A stretch of DNA of 64,000 nucleotides from Panaeolus papilionaceus. Taxonomy: Eukaryota; Basidiomycota; Agaricomycetes; Agaricales. Position 1 is the first letter of the stretch. Every line of letters begins with the position of its first letter. The notes under the pieces were generated by a model. That model saw nothing but the letters and a program-made list of their open reading frames with translations, made no database searches and was not told where the DNA came from. The DNA is taken from assembly GCA_015501605.1 (NCBI GenBank), contig JADNRZ010000016.1, positions 682,001 through 746,000 of the forward strand. The letters are read 5' to 3'. Position numbers and translations under genes: made by a program. This document shows positions 13,348 to 22,850 of the stretch, one piece after another.

Positions 13348-14578
13348 TCACCTCCTCGCCACTCTCTTCCTCTCCCTTCCCTCCTCCTCCACATCCATCG
13401 CCTCGCCCGGGACCTGAATGACATTCAGGTTCTGATTCTGCAACTGCGCGCCGTGCTGGTTCAAATTGATATTCAAATTCCTAGCACTCCTGGTTCTTCT
13501 CCGGCTCAAACTCGGAGTACCAGCATGATGGAAGTGAGCAGCAGATCCACCGGGCGTAGACACAGTACTCGACGGGCCACCGCCGATGTTTATCGTAGGT
13601 GATGAAGAATCAAGCATCATCATCATCGCATGTCGTCTCTTCGCACCTGCACCAACCTGCAGTATCGGCGCTTCAGTGAATGGTGTTATGGGCGCCGAGG
13701 ATGAGAAAGTCTCAGTGATCAGAGAACCGTTATTCAAGTTGGCTGTCTGTAATGCTGGTGGGTGATGGAATCCTTCTCGACTTGGTAACTTTGCCTTCGT
13801 ATATCGTAGTATTGGCCTGGTTGATGGACCAGATGAAGGTGGTGGTGAAGGTGAGGAATGTGTAGAGGGTATTGATGTATGTGGTGATATAGGTGAACTT
13901 GGCGTCGGGAGTGGTGTCAGCTACACAAAATAATGAAAACAAATACATAGGAATAAAAAAAAAGACAAAGACAAGGTGAGCGTCTGGGTTTAAAATAAAG
14001 AGGTTACACAACACGCACTGTTTCTTTCGGAGGCTGCGTCTCATTCATGGGTTTCTTCGCCGCTGCCTTGGCTGTTGCCACAGCTCTCGATGCGGCAGCT
14101 GCAGCAGCAGAGCGGGCAGGCTGAGCACGTTCCTCATCCTCGTCCTCTTCTTCTTCCCTAGCCTTAATCGCCTCAACCCTCGCTTCTGTCCAATCCATAA
14201 TCTGGCCAATGGTCATCCCACTCGTCGTACCCTCAGAGATCCGTGAAGGGTCGGCAGGCGACTGTCCAACGTCGCCACTCGCCGACACACCCTGCTGGAT
14301 AAATTCCAGCAGATCCTGACATGCAGCTGCATACCCTGCATTATAAGCCCGTTTCGCGTTCTTCTTCGAAGATCGATATAATGTTGTTATGCTCAAAGCA
14401 GCAGCTAAACAGAGGAAAAGTGACCATGAAAGGGGAGACCTTGTCAGCGCTTGCTGTCCCAAATGGGTGATTTTTAAATTAGATTGGTACCTTTGAAGTC
14501 ATTCGTGAGCTTATTCTCCGCGTTGAGTTGTGAATTTGGCAGTGAATTTGCGAGAGTGTTGAGATTGAGTGATTCCAT
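13348..14578 (-). CDS. Unknown small membrane protein with Pro/Ser-rich tail
   Basis: Three-exon model. Exon 1 starts at ATG 14578 (MESLNLNTLANSLPNSQ..., donor GGTACC). Exon 2 begins AAALSITTLYRSSKKNAKR and carries NAGYAAACQDLLEFIQQG and an acidic then Ala-rich stretch, ending KET before GTGCGT. Exon 3 continues in frame as LTPLPTPSSP..., a disordered Pro/Ser segment, then MMMMLDSS, Asn-rich NLNINLNQHG and a basic end (GRERKRVARR). The hydrophobic AAALSITTLY is at most a weak membrane segment; the unspliced alternative start (MGQQALTRSP) would give a stronger one. No known domain, function unknown. Confidence 0.6.
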
Positions 14579-16115
14579 GGTGATGATGGCTTCAGTACAA
14601 GACGAGTCGTAGCACCAAACCGGTCAAACAATCATTTTAATCGCTGATGTAAGCAAAAATCCTTGGTCGCTCCCTAATCTTTCCAGAACCTTCAATCAGC
14701 CGAGGTATATCATATCGTTGAATTTTACTTATTGTTAAGAGCGCATTGAACATTGAATTTTATTTGAACAATACGGCTGTAGCAGAGACAAGGCATGAAT
14801 GAGATATTCGAGCTGTGTAGCTTTGTGTGCAATTGCTTTACCAGGATCAGTTTGACAGTTGCTAAAAATACACTACTGCATGTGAAAACACGCTTGTATG
14901 AATCTATGGCGATTGGAAGCAGATTAAGGCAAGCCAACGAAGGTGCAAGTTGGGGTAGCGCATCTTAAGTCTACAGAGCAGGTCCTGACATCTCAGAAGT
15001 GACTTGCCGCTTGCATGATGTTTGCCAAACAAGATGATGGGCAATGACTCCGACACAGGCACACAATAGCAAAGAACCTGCTGGGTTCGTTAGGGTTGAC
15101 TGTGGCGCGACAACGCAAACAAAAAGTCCCAGCTGTGCGAACCTTGGTACGATGTGACTACGGATATAGCACGATTGACGACATGGATCGAAAAAAGACA
15201 CCTTTTTTATAGGTTGATGCGGGGAATGCCGCGTCTATGTAAGTATAGGTACTGAGAAGCATTTCAGAATCACACAAGTAACTGCTGGTCGCTAGATTAA
15301 CAGGAGCGATATAGTAGCGCCGCAGAAGAGAGGGTTTATTTGAGAGTTATGATTTACTTGGGTACGAAGCGTATTATCTGTGTAAAAAACGCGTTTGCAT
15401 CGCGGTAAACGACAGAAACCCGAACGTGGTGGTGATCAGAGGTCCGATTCCCAAAAGTGGAGCATTCCGATTCATTCTAGCCGAAGACAAGATGAGACGC
15501 TGTTTTTCGGCGACAAGAAAGAGTTATTAGTATGTGCCCTTCCTGGATCAATAAGCAGTTGAGAGGTTGATGTCACGAGCACCCTAGACGCGCGCTATGG
15601 TAGAGGGGATCGTAGGTCCTCGTGTTCATCCCAAATTAAAGGGCGGTAGGGGTAGAAATTGGGTAATCTGGAAAAGTGACGGTTGTTCGAGCGAAAGCGA
15701 GGAACAATGATAGTGTTGCAGTGTTAACGAAGGGGCACATTTTCCACAAGAAACGGCATTTCGTATCCAGGTAGCCTGCTCGGCATATAGGGGCTATTAT
15801 GCATATAGAAGGGTTTCGTTGTGGGTATCAAAAGACTGGTATATAATTAGGTGGGTCTTGGTTTAAAAAATGAGGATCGAAGAGAAAAGCTTCCGCGTGC
15901 GATAGGTCAGTCACTGATGATTGACATCATGATGGTGAATCAAAGCGTCCATCGCAGTAAGGGTTGTCGTTGCAGTAGCACCCAAGTCAGACCTGGTTTG
16001 GATAGCAATTCGTCACTCGACTGAAGCGGATGTAGGAGAGTCACGAACCACGAAGCTTAGCAGAATAACGACCACGAGGGTACAATTGCAGCACCAGTAA
16101 CGCCTGCTCGGAACC
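14579..16115. other. 1.5-kb gene-free stretch
   Basis: Holds the upstream region of the gene at 14578 and the 3' flank of the gene at 16116. ORFs are short and featureless. I see no repeats. Confidence 0.45.
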
Positions 16116-16724
16116 TCAGTACTCCTTCTTGACACTGTAGCTTTCTTTCTCCCTATTCTTATCTCTCCCCTTCCCTTTCACATCTGACGACGACCTTCTC
16201 CTTATCCAGGCTCTCTCTTTTGCCCTCTCTTTTTCCTGCCTCATCCTCTCCGCTGCTTCCTCATACTCCTCATCTGCATCCTCGCGCAGATCATCCTCTT
16301 CCTCATACCCCTCAGTTTTCACCTTCTTTGCACCTTCAGCCTCAACCTCAATCCCAGCCCATCTGACCAGCACCCTACTCACCCATCTCCCCGTCAACCC
16401 TATAATCCCTCCCGTAATACATGCAACCCCACAAAACACATAAAGCGGCTGTACAACTTCAAGCCCATACATCAAGGCTCTAAACGGTGACTTCACAAAT
16501 ACAGCCGCACATAGTTCTAGGAAAAAGATCAAAGGCGAGAGTATATATAACAAGATGGGTAAAGGTGAGAGAGCAGTCAGTGTCCATTGGAGTGTTGACC
16601 AGACGATGTTGGTGATGTATTTAAGGACAGAGAGCGAAGTGATGATGTATGGAAGTACCTTTGTTAGCGGTGCTGAGGCCTGTATTGAATCAGAGAGGGA
16701 TGTAGCGGAAGGTATGACCTCCAT
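16116..16724 (-). CDS. Unknown multi-span membrane protein, 202 aa
   Basis: An intronless ORF. Residues about 35-75 (YITNIVWSTLQWTLTALSPL and the following LLYILSPLIFFLELCAAVF) and 95-115 (VVQPLYVFCGVACITGGIIG) form two or three membrane segments. A Trp/Arg turn leads to a long charged C-terminus: an acidic block (EEEDDLREDADEEYEEA), then Arg/Lys-rich helices and an SSSDVKGKGRDK tail. The charge pattern suggests a cytosolic tail that forms a coiled coil. The family looks like a conserved basidiomycete hypothetical, but I cannot name it. Confidence 0.72.
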   Translation of the reverse strand: MEVIPSATSLSDSIQASAPLTKVLPYIITSLSVLKYITNIVWSTLQWTLTALSPLPILLYILSPLIFFLELCAAVFVKSPFRALMYGLEVVQPLYVFCGVACITGGIIGLTGRWVSRVLVRWAGIEVEAEGAKKVKTEGYEEEDDLREDADEEYEEAAERMRQEKERAKERAWIRRRSSSDVKGKGRDKNREKESYSVKKEY

Positions 16725-17033
16725 CGTCTGAGTGTGGGGTAAGAGTGAGAGAGGAAGCCATGTTGCTTGCCAAGCAGGACGTTATTTGGCTGCGGCTCGT
16801 TTGGCCAAATACATCACCCTGAGCGAATGAGGAAATCGCCTCCAAATATGGTTTGAAAGCCCCTAACTTGATGACGTCATTTCGAAAAGTTGAGGCATTC
16901 GAGCTTCAAACATGTCAGTGAGAAACGACGCCATTGCGAACATACGATTATTATACACCAAAAATTATTACAAAAATGAGAATTTCTTGTCTCAAGATTA
17001 TCCCAAGCCCAAAAATATGCTATCGCTGACTAT

Positions 17034-17844
17034 CTAAACTTCATTTACAGCCTGATCAGACTCACTTTTGTAAACACGTCGACGTCGCCCTGATAAATCA
17101 AATTAATACGAGACCAATACCATAATATAAAGAATGTCGAACGCACTTGTTTTCTTTGCAATGCTTTCTTGATGCATTTGTGTGGAAGTTGAATTAAATG
17201 ACGACCCCATGGTGTTGGCGATGTTGTTCAAGTTCCAGAAATTTCCAACGACAGTAGGGAGCGGGACTGTCGTTGGTAGGGGTGATTGAAGGCCATCCGG
17301 TGATCTTATCCCCATATACATATTAAAGGGATATTGGTTGTCCGCAAAAGGTAGGGGCACTTGAGGACGAGCAGGTTGGTTGGGTTGAAGGGACTAGCAA
17401 AACCGAAGGCGTTTTAGCCATACAAGAAAACTAGAGCGATATTATGGACGTACCATCAAGTAGAGCTCTATGCTTCCGACGATGACCATGCATTGATCCC
17501 GAAGGGCTAGTTGAGCGCGCCCACGTCCAATCCTCTCATAAAATGGAAGACCGTCGTGATGATCTACGGCAGCGAGCACTCCTTGTAATTGCCTTTTGCC
17601 ACCATATATCAAAGTACATTCTGATGCAGGGTAAAGGAACATACATGAGGAGCCGGTAGAGAGGATCGTCTCTTGAATGGCTATTTTCGACAATGCAAGC
17701 CAGGCGCAATGTCAAATCTCGTAGGGGTTTTGCGAGAGGAAGACATGATGGTTGTTGGAGAGGGGCCCCTAAAAGATATACAAATGCTGCGATAGCCCCA
17801 ACTATCAGCGTCGTCAGGAGGCTGGTGAGAAATGAAGGACACAT
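17034..17844 (-). CDS. Small membrane-protein family, copy A
   Basis: Four-exon model starting at ATG 17844 (MCPSFLTSLLTTLIVGAIAA, one membrane segment), then a conserved end of exon 1 (ACIVENSHSRDDPLYRLLM). Exon 2 reads QLQGVLAAVDHHDGLPFYER...LALRDQCMVIVGSIELYLM; exon 3 has NFWNLNNIANTMGSSFNS. A 57-nt intron (17146-17090) leads to RRRRRVYKSESDQAVNEV and a stop. Copies at 21874 and 50836 share the order of parts and the phases of the first two introns. Function unknown. The upstream ATG at 17871 is in frame, but alignment with the other copies favours 17844. Confidence 0.65.
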
Positions 17845-19273
17845 TGTTTCAAGACACAAAGAAAGAGTCAAATGGGAGTTATTGAGGAGGCATCTTCATA
17901 TATTGCGAACGCAGGGCCTAAGCTGGAAACAGAGTCCGGATTGGACAGTGCCAACTCCGCACATCCCATTGCTTTGCGCTCCTCGAGGCACCTCGCTCTG
18001 AGCACTTTCCCATCAAACGACGCACAAACCGTGCGAATAGCCAGGCAAGGCAAACGTCAAGTTGTACATACGATAGCCTATCGGAACAAGGTCCGAGAAC
18101 GATAGCCCATCGGAACAAGGTCCGAGAACGACAGCCGGTCTGCGGACATCAATCATTTTCAAATCATCTCCTCCATCATTTTGTATTACCACTCCGATGT
18201 ATGGAAAGGCGACACCATTTCCTTTCAATTTTTTCCTTTATTTTCAGACCTCTTCATTGAGTTCTTTATTTCGTCTTAATACTATTGTCTTGTAAACTTT
18301 CTTCTCGATGTTCATTGTGATATCTACATGAAATCACCATACAATCATGCATAATAGCTTCCACACTTGCCACATTTCTTCGGGTTTTCATGGTCAACGT
18401 AACCGCAAATGTATACAGCGCGCCTGATATTTTATTGATTATAGTGTTTCGCTCCCAGCAGCTGACATCATGGCACCGCTGACGCCGGCCTTCCTCTCGG
18501 CGCTTCTACTCACTGGTCTCCGTCTCTCACAAATGTAGTGCAGCTCCACCTCTACAACCATCTCGATATATACATCTCCTGCCACTCCCACATCCCGATA
18601 TACCCCCCACTTCTAATACTTCAATTGTGCATGATAGCAAGATACTAACCAGAATGCATGACCTTTCTTATCATCATGATGGCGAAACAATAGGAACCCC
18701 TTAAGCGCGTTTGTGAATGATGCGACTGACACGTTGATAACACGATGTATGAGGAATCGATAATGGCTTGTTGGGTCCTACTTATTAATTTTACCGCTGC
18801 CATCTCAGGCCTGCTCTCGCGGGAGAGGATGGGGGACCGAGACTAGCCCAGTTGTCCAATGTGGTATTGTCCAGACTTAGGTGGTTTTAGAATCGAAGGA
18901 TGGAAACTGAAATTGATGGTGAAGGACAGTGTGGGAAGTCCATTATTACCTTAGATTAGATTAGATAGCGGGCAAGGCTGTGTGACTTGGCCTCCGCAAA
19001 GCATGGTGACATAACTTGACCTTTGACCAATGCACAGCTTAAGGACACGAGGACTGCGCTTTTATAACGAATATCCACCGCAGTCCTACTCTTTTCTGTA
19101 AACCACAAGCTGAACTTATCGCGCAGCACGCCTCATAGTCTTAAAATACCTACTCTGTGACTCCATAACCTTCCATAGGCGTGCCCTTCTCCTCGCATGA
19201 CACCACATTCTAACGCCAAGTAGAAATACACACATCATATAAACGACGTCCCACCTACAACCCGGTTTTCACC
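17845..19273. other. Divergent intergenic region
   Basis: Between copy A (-) and the F-box-like gene (+). It carries a 29-bp tandem repeat at 18071-18128 (separate entry) and no supported gene. A/T-rich around 18180-18300. Confidence 0.5.
18071..18128. repeat. 29-bp tandem direct repeat
   Basis: Two adjacent 29-bp units beginning CGATAGCC and containing ATCGGAACAAGG differ at one base; a third partial start (CGACAGCC) follows. It lies about 230 bases upstream of copy A, on the side where its promoter should be. Confidence 0.75.
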
Positions 19274-20593
19274 ATGATTATCGACGACAAGTTCATTATG
19301 CTTCCACCAACACCACCAGGATACATTCACACCTCGCGTCCAGCCACACCTCTCACTCCTTCGTATACATCTCCTCAAATCAACCCACAACCACTCTCAC
19401 CTGGAGGATCGAGTAGACCAAAGATGAATTTGACCAAGCTTCCAATCCATATTCTGCTCCAAATTATTACTCACACATTTCCCTCTTCAACACCCGCACC
19501 CGCCTTCGAACTCCTCCTACGGTATTACCACCGCGAAGTAGCCACGAATCCGGACACAGTGCCTGAGCTAGCACGAAAGACTCTCTACTGGTTGTCTACG
19601 TCTCTGCGTCTTGTTAGCCGGCAGATGTACATCGCCACTATGTTCGTTCTGCGCAGCACATACCTCGATTCTTATCACCGCATGATTAGGCCAGGCTACT
19701 CTTGCGACCCATTTCCCATTGAAGGATCAGGCATAGGCGACTCTCTACCCACATACAGCAGAGGCTCAACATCAACTCTCACTGTAGACACTGGTGGATC
19801 GCATCAGCAGATTGAAGGCTTGCCTTCATTTGCCAGCTCCACATCTGGGTCAGGTCTTGGCTCCTACTCAGCGACGACACCGCCTCCATTGACATCACTC
19901 ACCCAACCCCTCTCCGCACATCGCGAAACTGCCATTCTGGACCGCTTTATAGCCCTCAAAGTCCGACAAGACATGTTCATGGACGATTCTTCGTTACTCA
20001 TGGATAGAGAAGACGCCTTTCGGGATCTATTTGAAGTCGCACAACCACGAGCGAGGTTGGAGGATCTAGTGAGGATCATCGGATCAACAGAAGGACTGGT
20101 GATGGGATTTGGGGGGTGTGGGGTACCAGGGAGTCCGATGAGTGTTAAGAGAGCGAGCTTGCAACCCCCTCCTTCACCGATGAGTCCAGCATATTCACCT
20201 TCTCCGCCATCCTATGCATCGTCTCCTGGTGCTGGCGCTTCGAGTTCTTCAGGCCAGGCCTCTGCGCAGCCAGCGTCTAATAAGAAGGAGAAGAAGTCAT
20301 TTTTTGCAGCGCTTGGCTTCCGATTGTCGACGTCGTCTGCTTCGCACTCGTCACGCACGCCACCCCATCCATCACCGCCGCCCTCACCTCGACCACCACG
20401 CACGATTGACCCGCTCCCCTTCTCTTCATTGACAGTGACATTTTCGCCGAGGACGGTTGGGCTGGTGATGAATCGACATAGAACAGTGGTGCAGGTGTCT
20501 AGGACGAGTACTGGGAGTCGAGAGGGACGATTAGAGGCGCTAGCGACGGCGTTGGTGAGCGGGTTGAAGGAGGTCTTGAGTGAGGAGGATTGA
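19274..20593 (+). CDS. F-box-like protein with disordered tail, 439 aa
   Basis: A single-exon ORF. After a Pro-rich N-terminus, residues about 51-75 (MNLTKLPIHILLQIITHTF) look like the start of an F-box (L-P-x-x-I-L-x-x-I). The helix LSTSLRLVSRQMYIATMFVL near 105-125 matches the later part of F-box-type folds common in Agaricomycetes. Residues 195-250 are charged and helical (ETAILDRFIALKVRQDMFMD). The rest is Ser/Pro-rich and disordered apart from a short ordered end (RLEALATALVSGLKEVLSEE). An adaptor role in an SCF ubiquitin ligase is inferred only from the weak F-box. Confidence 0.7.
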   Translation: MIIDDKFIMLPPTPPGYIHTSRPATPLTPSYTSPQINPQPLSPGGSSRPKMNLTKLPIHILLQIITHTFPSSTPAPAFELLLRYYHREVATNPDTVPELARKTLYWLSTSLRLVSRQMYIATMFVLRSTYLDSYHRMIRPGYSCDPFPIEGSGIGDSLPTYSRGSTSTLTVDTGGSHQQIEGLPSFASSTSGSGLGSYSATTPPPLTSLTQPLSAHRETAILDRFIALKVRQDMFMDDSSLLMDREDAFRDLFEVAQPRARLEDLVRIIGSTEGLVMGFGGCGVPGSPMSVKRASLQPPPSPMSPAYSPSPPSYASSPGAGASSSSGQASAQPASNKKEKKSFFAALGFRLSTSSASHSSRTPPHPSPPPSPRPPRTIDPLPFSSLTVTFSPRTVGLVMNRHRTVVQVSRTSTGSREGRLEALATALVSGLKEVLSEED

Positions 20594-20776
20594 GCGCTGG
20601 GATGAAGATGCTTGAGGAGTTAGGAAATTTGTAATATTATCCAATCATAATAGTTATATGATATATTACATGATATATTATATGTATTAGCACATATTCA
20701 ACCGAGTATACACTTTCCTCGCGGTTGTGCCAATGTTAAAATTGTAATGCGGATCTATCAATGCAGTGCGTGGTAA

Positions 20777-21399
20777 ATAGGGTCGTTCAGAGTAGACCAT
20801 TTCGCCTTCATTTGGATTTAATTTTCGTTTTCATTTGAGTCTCTGCAGCTCCGGCATGCATCGGTAAATTCCGAAATGACCAGTCAACTTTGACTCTAAT
20901 CTGAAATGAACGAAATCAGATTGGTGTGCAAGGGTGTTCACTCAAGGTCTCCTCTGTTTCTGACCATAATGCTCAATATAGGTAAGATATAGGGTTTTAG
21001 TATATCTCCGCTGTTAACTGTAATTTTTACAGCTTTTTATGCCAATATTAAAGACAGCACTACCCAAATAGTTCATTGAGGTTGAGAGCTGTTCATGAGA
21101 TTGAATTTAAGAGTTTTGAAGTCGTATAATAATGTGATTAAATATATTTCCAGTAAAATTATAGATACATTATCAAGAGCTAAGAATGTAGCAATGCTTT
21201 GACTGAAGCAGCAAGCCTCAAGGGACTCGAGGAGCAAAGGCAGCAGGCGAGCTGAAAGGCGAAATGACATCGTTACCTCACCTGGCTCACCACCAGCCTT
21301 AGCCAATGCCGGACGCTCGGCACGTCCCAAATGGAATCTGAAATGAAAACGAAATAAAAACGAAATCAGGTCGAAATGCTCTACTCTGAACGACCCTAT
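20777..21399. mobile_element. PIF/Harbinger-like MITE (623 bp, TAA target duplication)
   Basis: Terminal inverted repeats of about 30 bp begin ATAGGGTCGTTCAGAGTA on the left and mirror CTACTCTGAACGACCCTAT on the right, with one mismatch over about 30 bp. TAA flanks both ends (20774-20776 and 21400-21402), the TWA-type 3-bp duplication of PIF/Harbinger elements. Subterminal blocks rich in CATTTCG/CGTTTT also mirror each other. It encodes no transposase. The 21073-21546 minus ORF runs out of the element and is not convincing. Confidence 0.85.
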
Positions 21400-21873
21400 T
21401 AAATGTAGAAAAGTGGCAACGAGGAGTGAACAAGAATATGATACCCTCAATGTTGTGGCCAGCGTCAGAGCTTCAAGAAACCGCATTAGCCTCATTAGTT
21501 GACATACAACCTGTTTTCCTAACAGAAAACGCCGGAAAGGTGCCATTAGAACGCATGTTTGGATGTCTTTAAGTCGTTCGCTGCTAGTTATATGTAGGAT
21601 GACCCAAAAAAAATTGTGGCTTCAACGAGCAACGTCGCATTTATTATGGAAGCTCAGGAGTAACTAGATAGGGATGACATCAACATCATATCGATGCCAA
21701 AAACTGGCAACAATTATTTGGGACGTTTCGTTTGTTTCACCCCCGATCGAGATCTTTGCTGTACTTGGGTGAGCGGGGCCTTCCCACGTCTCTTGTATCT
21801 CCTGGGCCTCGATGTATCCTAGGGTAGGAACCTTATATATACGCTCCGGAATCGCTCGTGAGCAAACCCATCA

Positions 21874-22709
21874 ATGGGGGCCCCTGTTACTTCACTCCTT
21901 TTTCTCTTCCTTCTCTGTTCTTTCATATGGGCTCACAGGCTCCTTCGTTTTATCGAAAACTCAGATGAACGAGTGCCCATTGAGATGCTCTCCAAATTAG
22001 CGACGCAGGTCACGCATATCATGGATCACAGCACATCAAAGGACGAATCAATCTGCGCGCTTGTAAGGTACGTCCACGCTACGCCTCTTGGCGACACATC
22101 TCAATTACTATCCGCTCAAACAATTTAATAGACAGCTACAACACGCTCTCAAGTCACTCGAGGACCTCGAAAACCTTCCGCTCTATCAGAAATGGAGCCC
22201 ATCCCGAGCACGTCTCAACGCACGAAACGAATGCATGGGGTGTTTGGTCGCGCTATTGTTATACCTCAAGGTTTATTAACGTCATTATCCTAAATGTTGT
22301 GCATCTGCTAATCTATTGCTTAACTCTAGTCCGTTTGCCCCCCTCCAGAGGATCTTGGATCAAATGCTTTGATAGAATCCACATCCTTGCCACCAAGCTC
22401 CCCCCTAACTCTTGCCGATCTTCAGGCTGTTGAGCGTCAGGTCATCCTGCTTCAACAACTTCAAGCACGCTTGACGACCCACGAAAACAAGTGGCTCTCA
22501 GACCCTGCACAATACATTCCGAGACCAATCGCCAATACCTGGAATGTTCACTTCAACAATGTAGGGAATGTATCCCATTGCAAAGTTGAGTCGTTCGAAG
22601 ATCACTCAGAGAACCAGTACAAAGGCGTTGAAGGTCAGTCTTATTGCGTCTCCAATGTTTTATACGCTAACTGAAGTGAATTTAATTTTTTCAAGGCCCT
22701 CGTCGTTGA
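21874..22709 (+). CDS. Small membrane-protein family, copy B
   Basis: Starts at ATG 21874: MGAPVTSLLFLFLLCSFIWA is a membrane or signal segment, followed by ATQVTHIMDHSTSKDESICALVR. After an intron comes QLQHALKSLEDLENLPLYQK...LNARNECMGCLVALLLYLK, matching copies A and C. Exon 3 is SVCPPPEDLGSNALIES... with NTWNVHFNNVGNVSHCKVE. A last intron (donor GTCAGT) joins to GPRR and TGA at 22707-22709. The tail is the least certain part: a different last junction would open a further 46 codons (ALVVDLYMGCHNQALVD...). Converges on the RBR gene, about 140 bases away. Function unknown. Confidence 0.65.
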
Positions 22710-22850
22710 CTTGTACATGGGGTGCCACAATCAAGCACTCGTCGACATAGTGTTTAGATACAATTCCCAGATTTCGGACTTGGATAATACATGTACGGCA
22801 ATGTATGCATTTGGAGAAATTCGAACGATTAATTAGTAGGAGATCATTGA

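Noticed and set aside
21073..21546. 157-codon minus-strand ORF
   Set aside because: Mostly inside the MITE and runs through its right terminal repeat; looks accidental.
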